Shown: one piece after another, positions 1 to 10,900 of the stretch
Layout of the letters: each line of letters begins with the position of its first letter
Numbering within the stretch: the first letter of the stretch is position 1
Assembly: GCF_003628145.1 (NCBI RefSeq)
Contig: NZ_RBZV01000007.1
Location: 186,001-250,000, forward strand
Length of the DNA stretch: 64,000 bases
From: Trinickia fusca
GTDB lineage: Bacteria; Pseudomonadota; Gammaproteobacteria; Burkholderiales; Burkholderiaceae
Direction of reading: 5' to 3'
The notes under the pieces: model-generated
Database searches by the model: none
Told to the model about the DNA's origin: nothing
What the model saw: the letters and a program-made list of their open reading frames with translations, nothing else
Translations under genes and position numbers: made by a program

Positions 1-231
1 GACGGAGGACACCTCATTGCCGTTCTGGTCTTTCAGGCTGAATTGCGGCGCCAGGTCGCCGACCTTGAGCGCGCGGCTCGCCTGACCGCTCGCGATCAGT
101 TCCGCCGTCGCGCGCTCCATGATCGGATGGATTTCCGGCGGGGCGTTGTACGGGGGCTTGCCGGCCTTGAAATCGGCCTTGAAGGCGTCGAGTTTGTCTT
201 GCAGCGACAGGGTCGATTGAGAGGTGTTCAT
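1..231 (-). CDS. Peroxiredoxin-like (AhpC/TSA family) protein, N-terminal part only
   Basis: The window edge cuts this gene, so only its first 77 codons are visible. The start ATG follows GAGGAG at good spacing. The visible part has an N-terminal extension of about 55 residues (KLDAFKADFKAGKPPYNAPP), then KVGDLAPQFSLKDQNGNEV, the usual opening of the thioredoxin-fold AhpC/TSA domain. The peroxidatic Cys would lie beyond the edge and cannot be checked. Related proteins reduce peroxides in the cytosol. It lies about 100 bp downstream of the phosphoesterase gene on the same strand and could be co-transcribed with it. The family call is fairly firm; the substrate is unknown. Confidence 0.75.
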   Translation of the reverse strand, partial: MNTSQSTLSLQDKLDAFKADFKAGKPPYNAPPEIHPIMERATAELIASGQASRALKVGDLAPQFSLKDQNGNEVSSV

Positions 232-334
232 GATCTGCTCCTCGTTGGATGACGGTGAGCAGATGATGAAACGTGAGGCGGCCGCGAAGAAGACGGCCGT
301 CATCGATAACAGTCATTCCCGACAGGCATGCGGA

Positions 335-1771
335 TCAGCTTCTGACCTTGCGCAAGTGGCTGTCCCACGCAGCCGTGCGATCGCGAATGTATTCGCCGAT
401 CTCCGCGCTCGTGTTCAACTGTGGCTGAACGTGATCGAATCGGCCGTGCTCGTCCGGAATCGGCAGCTTCGAAACGCGCCATGCATGGATGCGTTCGAGC
501 GTGCTCGGCGTCGAGACATTGGGCCGGCTTCCGTCAGGCCCCGATTGAGGTGGCAGGATCGATGCGAGCGGATCGTCGGCGCGCGGATCGCTCAGCGTGA
601 GCACGTCGGCCAGGCTCGGCGCCGCGGCGTCGCGCTTGGTCAGCGGCGGCACGTTCCAACGGTCTTCAATGGTCTTGAGCACGCTCGTGTGGTCGATGGT
701 GCCGCTTTGCGCGCGGTACACCGTGCCGGCCTCGATGCGAGGCGAGATGAGCAGGGACGGTACGCGCACGCCAAAGCGTGCGAAGTCGAAGTTGTCGAAT
801 TCGCCGATCGAATTGTCGGGGGGCGTGGCCGTCGCCGGCGGCGCGACGTGATCGTAATTGCCGCCGTGCTCGTCATAAGTGATGATCAGCAGCGTGTCGT
901 TCCAGGCGGGGCTGCTGCGCAACGTGCGGTAGACCTGATAGATCAGTTGCTCGCCCTTCGCGACGTCGTAGTTCGGATGCTGGCTGTTGCCGTTTGCGCT
1001 GAAATCGGGCTCGAGAAACGTATAAGCGGGCAGCTCACCCGATGCCGCGCGGCGCTGAAAGTCGGGAAACAGGCCGAAATGACTTTCGTCGGCATGGAGC
1101 GTGTCGGGGAAATCGGTGCGCGTCAGCGGCGCACGGTTATACCCGAAGATCGCCCAGTCGATGCCATTGTCCGCGAGGCGGCCATAAATGCTCGGGCAGG
1201 TGAACGATTTGACGTGATTGTCGAGCCGCCCTTGCGAGGTGGCCGCAGCCGCGAACGCGCGGTTCGGCACGGTCTGCGTCGGCACCGAGGCGAACCACTG
1301 GTCACACACTGCGTAGCCGCGAGCGAGCGCGGACATGACGGGCAGCATGTCGGGCGTGTACATCTGCATGATGTCGGCGCTCTGGGTGCCCGGCAGCGAA
1401 TCGCTATAGTGATGCGCGATATCGTAGTCGATCGCGCTCTTGAAGTTCAGCACGAAGCCGCGGTTGCTGGGCTTCGTGCCGGCAGCCGGATGCATCGTCG
1501 AGAACAACTGCATGTTCGTGTTGTAGAAGCCTTCGCCTGGATCGGCACCGGGCTTGAAGTAGGCATTGGCCATCCCCGCCGTGATCTTGCTCATTGCAAC
1601 GTTGCGCCCACTGTCGTCAGGGTTCGATTCGTCGCCGGTCAGGCCTTCGAACGGGGCGCCCGAGGGCGTCTTGCGGTTGCCGTCATAAAGGAATCCGAGC
1701 ATCTGGTCGAATGAGCGGTTCTCCAGCATCAATTGAACGATGTGCTTGATCTGAGAAAGCTGATTGGCCAT
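335..1771 (-). CDS. Phospholipase C / acid phosphatase-type phosphoesterase (PF04185-like)
   Basis: The protein is 478 aa. An upstream-extended frame exists, but the chosen ATG has GGAG eight bases before it and opens with MANQLSQIKHIVQLMLENRSFD, the normal start of the family's core. Metal and nucleophile signatures are present: ENRSFDQMLG near residue 17, PTQTVPNR (the Thr-containing nucleophile region of the PLC/AcpA superfamily), and TYDEHGGNYDHV, which carries Asp, Glu and His ligands. Family members hydrolyse phospholipids or phosphomonoesters. No clear signal peptide or Tat motif is visible from this start, which is unusual for a secreted PLC, so the cellular location is uncertain. The substrate is also uncertain. 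Confidence 0.85.
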   Translation of the reverse strand: MANQLSQIKHIVQLMLENRSFDQMLGFLYDGNRKTPSGAPFEGLTGDESNPDDSGRNVAMSKITAGMANAYFKPGADPGEGFYNTNMQLFSTMHPAAGTKPSNRGFVLNFKSAIDYDIAHHYSDSLPGTQSADIMQMYTPDMLPVMSALARGYAVCDQWFASVPTQTVPNRAFAAAATSQGRLDNHVKSFTCPSIYGRLADNGIDWAIFGYNRAPLTRTDFPDTLHADESHFGLFPDFQRRAASGELPAYTFLEPDFSANGNSQHPNYDVAKGEQLIYQVYRTLRSSPAWNDTLLIITYDEHGGNYDHVAPPATATPPDNSIGEFDNFDFARFGVRVPSLLISPRIEAGTVYRAQSGTIDHTSVLKTIEDRWNVPPLTKRDAAAPSLADVLTLSDPRADDPLASILPPQSGPDGSRPNVSTPSTLERIHAWRVSKLPIPDEHGRFDHVQPQLNTSAEIGEYIRDRTAAWDSHLRKVRS

Positions 1772-2095
1772 GTCGTGTCTCCAGGGCGTGGGGAATGGGG
1801 CTGATGCAGCGAGTTCGTTAGACCGCCGCGAACCGGTTGGTTGCATTGCGCTTCGATGCGCTGTGCGGGATGGGATGGCCTGTATGTTGTTCTTGATTTG
1901 TGTCATTTTTCTTTTGCATCGAGCGTACACCTGGACAGAGGGCGTCCTCTTCCTGTCGAGGTTGACAGGTCCAGAGAGAACTTTTGCACACTCTCGGAGC
2001 GAGACTGGCCTCTGACCGTGTTGCGGTCCGAAGTTAGGGCTTGCTCGGGTCGAACCTAAGGAGTTGGCTTGAGCATTTGAGTTCATCGCAGGTCT
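1772..2095. other. Intergenic region between divergent phosphoesterase and nuclease genes
   Basis: About 320 bp lie between the two divergent genes. The middle (around 1880-1925) is more AT-rich than the genes on either side and probably holds both promoters. I see no convincing ORF, RNA gene or operator here. Confidence 0.5.
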
Positions 2096-3886
2096 TTGCG
2101 ACGAGAACGTGGCAAAGTACCGGCTGCTGAAAAAATCAAACTAGTTGTGCAGTCGGCTGCTGCCAGAGCCGACTGCACGCAGAACCTGAGAGAGACCGTG
2201 GCCTTAACCATAACAATTCTTGTCATCATCGTTGCAGTGCTGCTGTGGCGATACTCCGTCGCCTCCAATGCGTTGTCAGCAAGCAAGAAAGAGTCTACCG
2301 ACCTCAGTGCGGGCCTCGAAGCATTGCGAATAGCGAAGGAGGAAAACGACGCTACGAACGCCCATGCGATTGCCATCTTGCGAGAGCAACTGACGACAAC
2401 GACGGCCGACAGGGACTCGCTCTCTAAGTTCGTCGATATACGCGACACAGCGGTCGAGGCTGACCGCATCAGGTCCGAAGCTGCCCAAATCCTGAGCTTT
2501 GCTGAGAGCAAGTCCGCGGCGTCGGTCGCAGCTGCCGAGGAAGAGGCGACGCGTTTGGTGGCAGAAGCGACTGCTGAAGCCAAGCAGAAGCGCGGCGAGG
2601 CGGAGCAGATGATTTCGCGCGCGAGCTTGCAAGCAGCGAAGGTTATCGAAGATGCTCGCATGCGAGCGGGGGAAATCGGCGGTGACGCTCTTCGGGCGCT
2701 GGAGGATGCCGACCGACTGACAGCCACCGTGGCCGCCATGAAGAACGTCATTGAAGGCTACGGGGATTCTTACATGATTCCCAGCCACAGTTTGCTCGAC
2801 GACCTAGCGGAGACCTATTCGCATACGGAGGCGGGGAAGCAACTTAAGGTCGCGCGCGACTATTCGAAATTGATGGCCACGCAGAAGCGGGCCGCCGAGT
2901 GCGATTACGTGGAGAAAATCCGCCGCGACACTGCTATCAGGTTTGTGGTCGATGCCTTTAACGGGAAGGTGGACTCCATCCTCTCGCGTGCCAAGGTGGA
3001 CAACTTCGGCACGCTGCAACGGGAAATCAAGGATGCGGCCGCGCTGGTGAACCACAGCGGTGCCGCATTCCGGAACGCGCGGATTTTGAAGGAGTACATC
3101 GACGCACGCATTGAGGAGCTGGTCTGGGCGGTACGCACGCACGAGCTCCGCGAGCGCGAGAAGGAGGAGCAGCGGCAGATTCGTGAGCAGATGCGTGAGG
3201 AGGAGAAGGCTCGCCGGGAGTATGAGCGTGCGATGCGTGAGGCAGCAAAGGAGGAGGACCTTATTCGTCGCGCGATGGAGAAGGCGCAAAGTCAGATTGC
3301 TCGAGCGACGGAAGAGCAGAAGGCGCAGTTCGAGGCTCAGCTTGCCGAGCTTGAAGAAAAGTTGCGACAGGCAGAAGAGAAGAACCAACGGGCGCTTTCG
3401 ATGGCCCAGCAGACGAAAGCTGGCCACGTCTACATCATCTCCAACATCGGCTCGTTCGGCGAGCATGTTTACAAGGTTGGTCTGACGCGCCGCCTTGAGC
3501 CGTTGGACCGCGTTCGGGAGCTTGGTGATGCGAGCGTGCCGTTCGCGTTCGATGTCCACGCGATGATTTGGTCGGAGAATGCTCCCGAGCTCGAGCGGAC
3601 GTTGCATCGCAAGTTCTTCGAGGCACAGGTCAACAAGGTAAATCCGCGCAAGGAGTTCTTCCGCGTGGGCCTTGCAGATTTGCGGGCAACCGTTGAGGAC
3701 ATGGGGCTGAACGTGTCGTGGACGATGACGGCTGCTGCTGCGGAGTATCGCGAGAGTCTTGCGATTGCGCATCAGATTGAGGCGGATCCGGATCTGCGCG
3801 ACAAGTGGTTCAGACAACAAATCGCCTATGAGGCGGCGTTGGAGAGCGATGAGGAGAGTGTGGTGGACGCTCCCGCCGACGCCTGA
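2096..3886 (+). CDS. Membrane-anchored DUF4041 / GIY-YIG nuclease, SNIPE-like anti-phage protein
   Basis: The architecture can be read directly. One hydrophobic segment (LTITILVIIVAVLLW, near residues 37-52) is followed by a long Ala/Glu-rich coiled coil (about 60-200), a DUF4041-type region (about 215-350), a highly charged helix rich in REREKEEQRQ-like repeats (about 350-440) and a C-terminal GIY-YIG domain of T5orf172/MUG113 type. The nuclease motifs are HVYIISN, YKVGLTRR and a later ELERTLHRKF that supplies the Glu. This matches SNIPE, an inner-membrane nuclease reported to cut phage DNA during injection. The start is unsettled: the longest frame begins at a TTG, but a GTG at 2198 preceded by GAGAGA would put the membrane helix at the very N-terminus. 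It stands alone and no partner gene is needed in the described case. Activity here is inferred. Confidence 0.8.
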   Translation: MRRERGKVPAAEKIKLVVQSAAARADCTQNLRETVALTITILVIIVAVLLWRYSVASNALSASKKESTDLSAGLEALRIAKEENDATNAHAIAILREQLTTTTADRDSLSKFVDIRDTAVEADRIRSEAAQILSFAESKSAASVAAAEEEATRLVAEATAEAKQKRGEAEQMISRASLQAAKVIEDARMRAGEIGGDALRALEDADRLTATVAAMKNVIEGYGDSYMIPSHSLLDDLAETYSHTEAGKQLKVARDYSKLMATQKRAAECDYVEKIRRDTAIRFVVDAFNGKVDSILSRAKVDNFGTLQREIKDAAALVNHSGAAFRNARILKEYIDARIEELVWAVRTHELREREKEEQRQIREQMREEEKARREYERAMREAAKEEDLIRRAMEKAQSQIARATEEQKAQFEAQLAELEEKLRQAEEKNQRALSMAQQTKAGHVYIISNIGSFGEHVYKVGLTRRLEPLDRVRELGDASVPFAFDVHAMIWSENAPELERTLHRKFFEAQVNKVNPRKEFFRVGLADLRATVEDMGLNVSWTMTAAAAEYRESLAIAHQIEADPDLRDKWFRQQIAYEAALESDEESVVDAPADA

Positions 3887-4072
3887 ATCCGTTTTACGTT
3901 TCGGCGGTCGGACGGCTTGGCCGGCCAGCTGCCCGCGATTGTATCGACGCGGCAAACAGTGTTTTCGGAATATAGGTATTTACCCTAGAGATCCTCGCTC
4001 CTAGAATCCATTTCAACAGCTGCTCAGTATTGGTTGTAGCTGGTCCGGAAATAATCTTTGGAGGTAGGTACC

Positions 4073-4408
4073 ATGAAATCGCTCATCAGCGCAGTCGCTC
4101 TTGCCGCCGTTCTCGCGACCCCGGTCGTGTCGTTCGCTCAATCGAATCAGCCGCTGACGCGCGCGCAGGTTCAGCAGCAATTGGTCGATCTCGCCAAGGC
4201 TGGCTATGTCCCGTCGCGCGGCGCCGACCCGTACTACCCGGCCGATATCCAGGCAGCCGAAGCGCGCGTCGCCGCGCAACAAGCCGGTACGCAACAAGCG
4301 GCCGTGACGCAGACGGCGGCGAACGACATCGGCGGCGTGGCTGACACCAAGGTCCAAGCGGGCCGTCCCGCAGTGGCCGGCGAGAAGTCGATCTTCTTCG
4401 GTCAATAA
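4073..4408 (+). CDS. DUF4148 family small secreted protein
   Basis: The 111-aa protein starts at an ATG with GGAGG eight bases upstream. It has a clean Sec signal peptide (MKSLISAVALAAVLATPVVSFAQ, cleavage after AQ), then the family hallmark LTRAQVQQQLVDLAKAGYVPSRGADPYYPADIQAAEARV. Such proteins occur in many copies in Burkholderia relatives and are envelope or periplasmic proteins of unknown function. A TAGGTATTTACCCTA sequence lies about 95 bases upstream, near a plausible promoter (TAGAAT -10 at about 4002). It is monocistronic, and its function is unknown. Confidence 0.85.
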   Translation: MKSLISAVALAAVLATPVVSFAQSNQPLTRAQVQQQLVDLAKAGYVPSRGADPYYPADIQAAEARVAAQQAGTQQAAVTQTAANDIGGVADTKVQAGRPAVAGEKSIFFGQ

Positions 4409-4628
4409 GGGATTCGGCGAGGTGGCATTGCGCGATGCCGCCTTGTCCGTTCTCTCTCGATAAACCGTGACGAGCCTGCATTCAGCCGAAGCGGGCTCGT
4501 TGCACAAGCCATCCATGACCTCAGCCGTGGAGTACTCCGACGGTGTTGTACGGCCGATCACCGTCCCGATGTGAGGCGAATGGTCGTCAGATAGCGATTG
4601 AGCTACGCCTCAAGCTATACTGCCCGCC

Positions 4629-4997
4629 ATGAAACTGCTTCGCACCTTCATCCTCTTGCTGCTCTGCGCGGCGCTGCCCATCAGTGGGCTGGCGGCCAGT
4701 GGCTTGACCGGTGAATGTCCGATGCAGCAAACCATGTCCATGAACGCGGACGCCAGCATGCCCGTCGACATGCCGGGCTGCGATTCGATGAAGCCCTCAT
4801 CCGGCGACAAAGCCAAGGCCAAGGGCATGTTCTGCAAAGTGACGGCCCAGTGCCAGTTCGGTAGCCTCTACCATCCGGCCGCCAAGCCCGACGTCAGCCG
4901 CCCCGCGGCGATAGCCAGCTCGGTCATCTTCCATTACGCCCAGTCTCTTCCGGTCCGTGACCCGAACGGGCTATGGCGACCTCCCCGCTTCATCTAA
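4629..4997 (+). CDS. Small Met/Cys-rich periplasmic protein of a metal-efflux operon (CzcI-like position)
   Basis: The 122-aa protein has a signal peptide (MKLLRTFILLLLCAALPISGLAA) and a mature part rich in Met and Cys (CPMQQTMSMNAD, MPVDMPGCDSM, MFCKVTAQCQF), the side chains that bind Cu(I)/Ag(I). It opens the efflux operon, about 90 bp before the outer-membrane channel gene. Small periplasmic proteins of this kind, such as CzcI, often precede HME-RND operons, so a role as a metal-binding or sensing accessory is likely but inferred. I do not recognise an exact family. Confidence 0.65.
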   Translation: MKLLRTFILLLLCAALPISGLAASGLTGECPMQQTMSMNADASMPVDMPGCDSMKPSSGDKAKAKGMFCKVTAQCQFGSLYHPAAKPDVSRPAAIASSVIFHYAQSLPVRDPNGLWRPPRFI

Positions 4998-5088
4998 CCC
5001 CGATCTAACAGGTTCACCGCAGTCGCGGTGAGATTCGTCCAATACCGGACGTGGAATCCCTATGGGATTTCGCCGTTGGGATTAGAAC

Positions 5089-6381
5089 ATGCCATTCATC
5101 TTTGGCACGCCGCTGCGTCGGCGTGTTTCTTGGCGCGTGCACTCGTTTTTTGCCGCGCTTCTCGTCGCGGGCGTCGCTCACGCCCAGCAGGCACCTTTCA
5201 CGCTCGACGCCGCACTACAGGCGGCGACAGACCGCTCCGCATCGATGCAGGCCGCGCAGGCGTCGGTGCGCGCCAGCTCGGAGGCGGCCGTCAAGGCGGG
5301 CCAGTTACCAGATCCGATGCTCAAGGCGGGCATCGACAATCTGCCGGTCAACGGTCCGCAACGCTTCACCATCGGCCAGGATTTCATGACGATGCGCCGT
5401 ATCGGCATCGAACAGGAGTGGGTGTCCGGCGAGAAGCGGCGGCTTCGTTCGGCCCTGGCCGGCGAGATGGTCGGGCGCGAGCGCGCAGGCTATCTGGTGC
5501 AACTCGCGACCGTTCGCCAGCAAACCGCCACGGCATGGCTGAATGCTGTCTACGCGAAACAGGCGCTCGCGCTGCAGCAGGCGTTGCTCGACCACATGCA
5601 CCACGAGCTGGCGGCGACGAAGGCGTCATATCGCGGCGCAAAGGCGAGCGCGGCCGATGTGCTGCAGGCGCAGGCGATGCTTGCGCAGACCGAGGACCAG
5701 GTGCTGAAAGCGCAACAAACCTATCAGACCGCGCTCATCGGCCTGTCTCGGTGGACGGCCGCTCCCGTTTCCGACGTAACCGGCGAGCCGCCTGCGCCCG
5801 AGTCGTTCGTGTCGTCTCTCCCACCGGACGAACTGCGCCTTTCACAGCCGACGCTCGTGGCCGCAGCGGACGACATTGCTGTTGCCGAAGCCGATACTGC
5901 GGTCGCCGACAGCGAGCGCAGCCCGAACTGGACGTGGGAAATCGCGTATCAGCAACGCGGCGGTGCGTACTCGAACATGGTGTCGGTAGGCGTCACCATC
6001 CCTTTGCCGCTGAATCGGAAAGACCGCCAGAACCGCGATGTCGCGGAGAAAGCCGAACTCGCGACGAAGGCGCGGCTCATGTACGAGGACGCGCTGCGAC
6101 AGGTGCAGGCCGACATCCGTGTGCAATCCGCCACGCTGGCGAGCGGGCGCGAGCGGATCGCCAATCTGAGCCAATCGTTGCTGCCAGCGGCCGACCAACG
6201 CCTGGCGTTGGCGAATGCCGCCTATCGGGCGGGCTCCGGCTCGCTCGCGGACACATTTGCGGCTAGACGCGCGCAACTGGAGGCTCAACTGCAGGTCCTC
6301 GACCTCAAACGAGAGGTATCGCAGACCTGGGCGCAACTCGAATATCAGGTCGTGCCACAGACGATGGCCGCCGAACAGTGA
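5089..6381 (+). CDS. cusC: TolC-family outer-membrane channel of the Cu/Ag efflux system (CusC-like)
   Basis: This 430-aa outer-membrane factor would form the outer duct of a tripartite Cus pump. A signal peptide ends near VAGVAHAQQ. The two repeats of the family's long helical hairpins are visible (PFTLDAALQAATDRSASMQAAQA in the first half, QPTLVAAADDIAVAEADTAVADS in the second). The protein carries no lipobox Cys, whereas E. coli CusC is a lipoprotein. It is translated directly before the adaptor gene (stop at 6381, next start at 6393). Its partners show it is a heavy-metal rather than a drug channel. Confidence 0.88.
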   Translation: MPFIFGTPLRRRVSWRVHSFFAALLVAGVAHAQQAPFTLDAALQAATDRSASMQAAQASVRASSEAAVKAGQLPDPMLKAGIDNLPVNGPQRFTIGQDFMTMRRIGIEQEWVSGEKRRLRSALAGEMVGRERAGYLVQLATVRQQTATAWLNAVYAKQALALQQALLDHMHHELAATKASYRGAKASAADVLQAQAMLAQTEDQVLKAQQTYQTALIGLSRWTAAPVSDVTGEPPAPESFVSSLPPDELRLSQPTLVAAADDIAVAEADTAVADSERSPNWTWEIAYQQRGGAYSNMVSVGVTIPLPLNRKDRQNRDVAEKAELATKARLMYEDALRQVQADIRVQSATLASGRERIANLSQSLLPAADQRLALANAAYRAGSGSLADTFAARRAQLEAQLQVLDLKREVSQTWAQLEYQVVPQTMAAEQ

Positions 6382-6392
6382 CGGAGAACGAC

Positions 6393-7931
6393 ATGACTAA
6401 GAAACCACTGGTGCGCGCGGTCTTGACGGTGTTCGCAGGCGCGGCGTTGCTTGGCGCCGGCTATGTCGCGGGAATACGTCATACCACCACCAACAACCAC
6501 ACCAACACAGCGATGGCGCCCACCGCTGCGCCTTCGAATGACGAGGTCGACACCAAGACCGGCAGGAAAGTGCTGTACTGGCACGACCCGATGGTGCCGA
6601 ACCAGCATTTCGACAAGCCCGGCAAGTCGCCTTTCATGGACATGCAACTGGAGCCTGTCTACGCGGATGAGGGCAGCGGCACCTCCGGCATCAAGATCGA
6701 CCCGAACCTGCAGCAGAACCTCGGCATTCGCTACGCGACCGTGCGTCGACAGGAAACGAGCGGGGGATTCGACGCCGTCGGCACCACGCAATTCGACGAG
6801 TCGCGCTCGGATGTCGTCCAGTCCCGCGTCACGGGTTACATCGACCGACTGTATGCGAGTGCGCCGATGCAACGCATCGCGAAAGGCGCACCCGTTGCGT
6901 CGCTGTTCGTCCCGGACTGGCTCGCCCCGCAAGAGGAATATCTCGCGCTCAAGCGCGGCGGGATGGACGACGGCCTGCTCGAAGCATCGCGCGCGCGGAT
7001 GCGCGCCATGTCGATTCCGGATGGCATCATCGTCAGTCTCGACCGGACCGGCAAGGCGCAGACGCACGTCGTCCTGACGTCGCCCGAGGCCGGTGTCGTC
7101 AGTGAATTGAACGTCCGTGACGGCGCGATGGTCGCGCCCGGGCAAACGCTGGCGAAGATTGCCGGCCTGTCGACGCTCTGGCTCATCGTCGAGATTCCCG
7201 AGGCCCAAGCGTTGAGCGTGCAACCCGGCATGTCGGTCGAGGCGACGTTCGCAGGCGACCCGACTCGGCACTTCAGCGGACGCATCCGCGAGATCCTGCC
7301 GGGCATCAGCAGCACCAGCCGCACGCTCCAGGCGCGCCTGGAAATCGACAACGCTTCGCTCGGGTTGACGCCGGGCATGCTGCTGCGCGTGCGCGTCGGC
7401 GGCCAGAAGGGGGTATCGAGACTGCTGGTGCCTTCCGAAGCGGTCATCACGACCGGCAAACGCTCGGTCGTCATCGTGAAGAACGGCGATGGGCGCCTTC
7501 AGCCGGCGACGGTTACCGTGGGCAATGACATTGGCAACGACACCGAGGTGCTGAGCGGGCTCAACGATGGCGACACGGTCGTCGCGTCCGGCCAGTTCCT
7601 GATCGATTCCGAAGCGAGCCTGAAGTCCGTATTGCCGAGACTGGCGGGCAGCACGGCCGCGAGCGCTGCGATGCCGACGTCTACGCCGGCCGCTGCCGCG
7701 CAGACCTACGAGACCACCGGGAAGGTCGAAAAGGTGACCGCTTCGGACATCACGTTTTCGCATCAGCCCGTGCAGGCGCTCGGCTGGGGTGCGATGACGA
7801 TGGCGTTCGGCAAGCCGGCCCCCAACGCATTCCCGAACGTCAAGGCCGGACAGACGGTGCACTTCGTTTTCAAGCAGTCCGACGACGGCTACCAGCTGAC
7901 GAAGGTCGAACCTGTCGGAGGCGTGCAATGA
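6393..7931 (+). CDS. cusB: CusB-type periplasmic adaptor with C-terminal fused CusF-like domain
   Basis: The 512-aa membrane-fusion protein links the CusA pump to the outer-membrane channel. The ATG at 6393 has GGAG at proper spacing; a GTG 15 bases upstream is less likely. Order: N-terminal membrane anchor (about 10-25), degenerate heavy-metal-binding domain with KVLYWHDPM and [16 protein letters not shown] (about 55-90), then barrel-sandwich, beta-barrel and membrane-proximal domains. From about residue 440 comes a CusF-like domain with His, Trp, Met, Met spaced as in CusF ([14 protein letters not shown]). It overlaps the pump gene by 4 bp. The fusion suggests that a metal chaperone function is built into the adaptor. 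Confidence 0.9.
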   Translation: MTKKPLVRAVLTVFAGAALLGAGYVAGIRHTTTNNHTNTAMAPTAAPSNDEVDTKTGRKVLYWHDPMVPNQHFDKPGKSPFMDMQLEPVYADEGSGTSGIKIDPNLQQNLGIRYATVRRQETSGGFDAVGTTQFDESRSDVVQSRVTGYIDRLYASAPMQRIAKGAPVASLFVPDWLAPQEEYLALKRGGMDDGLLEASRARMRAMSIPDGIIVSLDRTGKAQTHVVLTSPEAGVVSELNVRDGAMVAPGQTLAKIAGLSTLWLIVEIPEAQALSVQPGMSVEATFAGDPTRHFSGRIREILPGISSTSRTLQARLEIDNASLGLTPGMLLRVRVGGQKGVSRLLVPSEAVITTGKRSVVIVKNGDGRLQPATVTVGNDIGNDTEVLSGLNDGDTVVASGQFLIDSEASLKSVLPRLAGSTAASAAMPTSTPAAAAQTYETTGKVEKVTASDITFSHQPVQALGWGAMTMAFGKPAPNAFPNVKAGQTVHFVFKQSDDGYQLTKVEPVGGVQ

Positions 7932-10900
7932 TTGCCCGGCTCATCCGCTGGTCCATCCACAATCGCTTCCTGGTGCTGCTTGCGACCGTGCTCGTCACGG
8001 GATGGGGCATCTATTCGCTCAACGAGACGCCGCTCGATGCGCTTCCCGACCTCTCCGATACGCAGGTCATCATCAAGGCATCCTATCCAGGCAAGGCGCC
8101 GCAGGTGATCGAGGATCAGGTTACCTATCCGCTCACGACGACGCTCCTCGGCGTGCCGGGCGCGAAGACCATTCGCGCGTATTCGTCGTTCGGCGATGCC
8201 TTCGTCTACGTGTTGTTCGACGACAAGACCGACCAGTACTGGGCCCGTTCGCGCGTGCTCGAATACCTGAATCAGGTGCAAAGCCGTTTGCCGCAAGGCG
8301 CGACGGTTTCGCTCGGGCCGGATGCGACGGGTGTTGGCTGGGTCTACGAGTACGCGCTGGTCGACAGGAGCGGGCAACACGACCTGGGCCAGTTGCGCGC
8401 GCTGAACGACTGGTTCCTGAAGTTCGAGCTGAAGTCGGTGCCGGACGTCTCGGAAGTCGCCAGTATCGGCGGCATGGTGCGTCAGTATCAGGTCGTGCTC
8501 GACCCGGACAAGCTGCGCGCTTACGGCATCACGCAGGCCTCGGTGGCCGATGCGCTCGGCAAGGCGAATCAGGAATCGGGTGGCTCGGTCGTCGAGCTGG
8601 CCGAGTCCGAGTACATGGTGCGCTCGTCCGGCTACCTGCATACGCTCGACGATTTCCGCAACATCGTGCTGCGTACGAACGATGCCGGCACGCCCGTGCT
8701 GCTGGGCGACGTGGCGCGCATCCAGATCGGCCCGGAGATGCGTCGAGGCATTGCCGAGCTGAACGGTCAGGGCGAAGTCGCGGGCGGTGTCATCGTGATG
8801 CGCTCGGGCAAGAACGCGCTGACCACCATCGACGCGGTCAAGGCGAAGCTGGCCGACCTGAAGCGATCGCTACCGCCCGGTGTCGAAGTGGTGACGACCT
8901 ATGATCGTTCGCAGCTCATCGAGCGCGCGGTGGACAACCTGAAGGACAAGCTCATCGAAGAGTTCGTCATCGTCGGGCTCGTCTGCGCCGTGTTCCTGTT
9001 CCACCTGCGTAGTGCGTTCGTCGCCATTCTCTCTTTGCCGCTCGGCGTGTTGGCCGCCTTCATCGTGATGCGCTATCAGGGCGTGAATGCGAACCTGATG
9101 TCGCTCGGCGGCATTGCGATTGCCATTGGCGCGATGATCGATGCGGCCATCGTGATGATCGAGAACGCGCACAAACATTTGGAGGCGTACGAGCATGAGC
9201 ACCCCGGCGTGCCGATGACCAACGCGCGACGGTGGGAACTGATTGCCACGTCCGCGGCGGAGGTCGGGCCGGCGTTGTTCTTCTCGCTGCTCATCATCAC
9301 GCTGTCGTTCATTCCGGTGTTCTCGCTGGAAGGACAGGAGGGCAAGCTGTTCTCGCCGCTGGCATTCACGAAGACGTACACGATTGCAGCGGCAGCCGGT
9401 TTGTCCGTCACGCTCGTGCCCGTCCTGATGGGCTATCTCATCCGTGGCCGAATTCCCCACGAAAACGCGAATCCGATCAATCGTGTGCTGATTCGTCTGT
9501 ATCGTCCGCTGCTCGAGGCAACGCTGCGCCGGCCATGGTTCGCGATGGGTCTCGCAGTTGTCGCCCTGGCCCTCACGGCTGTGCCGATTTCACGCCTTGG
9601 CGGTGAGTTCATGCCGCCGCTCGACGAAGGCGACCTGCTGTATATGCCGACAGCGCTTCCGGGCATTTCCGCGGAGAAGGCGAGCGAGCTGCTTCAGCAG
9701 ACGGACCGGCTCATCAAGACGGTGCCCGAGGTCGCGACTGTGTTCGGTAAATCCGGACGCGCCGATACGGCGACTGACCCGGCGCCGCTCGAGATGTTCG
9801 AAACCACGATTCAGTTCAAGCCACGCAGCCAGTGGCGGCCTGGGATGACACCGGAGCGCCTGGTCGACGAGCTGGACCGGACGGTCAAGGTGCCGGGGCT
9901 CTCGAACGTCTGGGTACCTCCCATACGCAATCGTCTCGACATGTTGTCGACCGGCATCAAGACGCCGGTGGGCGTCAAGATTTCCGGACCCGACCTGACG
10001 CAGATCGACCGCATCGCCACGCAAGTTGAAACGGCCGTCAAAGGTGTCCCTGGCGTGACGTCTGCACTTGCGGAACGGCTGAACGGCGGGCGCTATATCG
10101 ACGTGGACATCGACCGGCTCGCCGCGGCGCGCTACGGGCTTGCCGTTGCGGACATTCAGTCGGTCGTGTCGTCGGCCGTGGGCGGCGAGAACGTCGGCGA
10201 GGTGATTGCCGGTCGCGAGCGCTTCCCCATCAACATCCGCTATCCGCGCGAAATTCGCGACTCGCTCGAGAAGCTGCGACAGTTGCCGATCGTCACGGAC
10301 CGAGGCGCACACATCCAGCTTGGAGATGTCGCGCACATCACGATCGCCGACGGGCCGCCGATGATTCGCAGCGAGAATGCGCGGCTCTCCGGGTACGTCT
10401 ACGTCGACATTCGGAACACGGACCTGCAGTCCGCCGTGAACGCGATGCAGCAGGCCGTAGCCCGGCAGGTTCAACTGCCACCGGGCTATTCGATCGCGTG
10501 GTCCGGGCAGTTCGAGTATCTGGAGCGGGCGGCAGCCAAGCTGCGAACGGTGATTCCGGTGACGCTCGTCGTCATCTTCGTGCTGCTGTTCCTGACTTTC
10601 AACTCGGCTGCCGACGCACTACTGCTGATGTCGACCGTGCCGTTTGCGCTGGTCGGCGGATTCTGGCTCATCTGGATGCTCGGTCACGCGGTGTCCGTTG
10701 CCACGTCGGTGGGGTTCATCGCGCTCGCGGGCGTCGCAGCCGAATTCGGCGTCGTGATGCTGCTGTATCTGAAGGGCGCGCTTAACCGTCGACTGGAAGA
10801 CGGTGAACCGCTGACCGAGGCCTTGTTATTCGACGCGATTCGTGAAGGCGCGGTGCTGCGCGTGCGACCGAAGGCGATGACCGTTGCTGTCGTGCTCGCT

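Noticed and set aside
224-1714. A 496-codon open frame on the plus strand
   Set aside because: It is antisense to the phosphoesterase gene, rich in Arg and Val, and has no domain; a GC-skew shadow.
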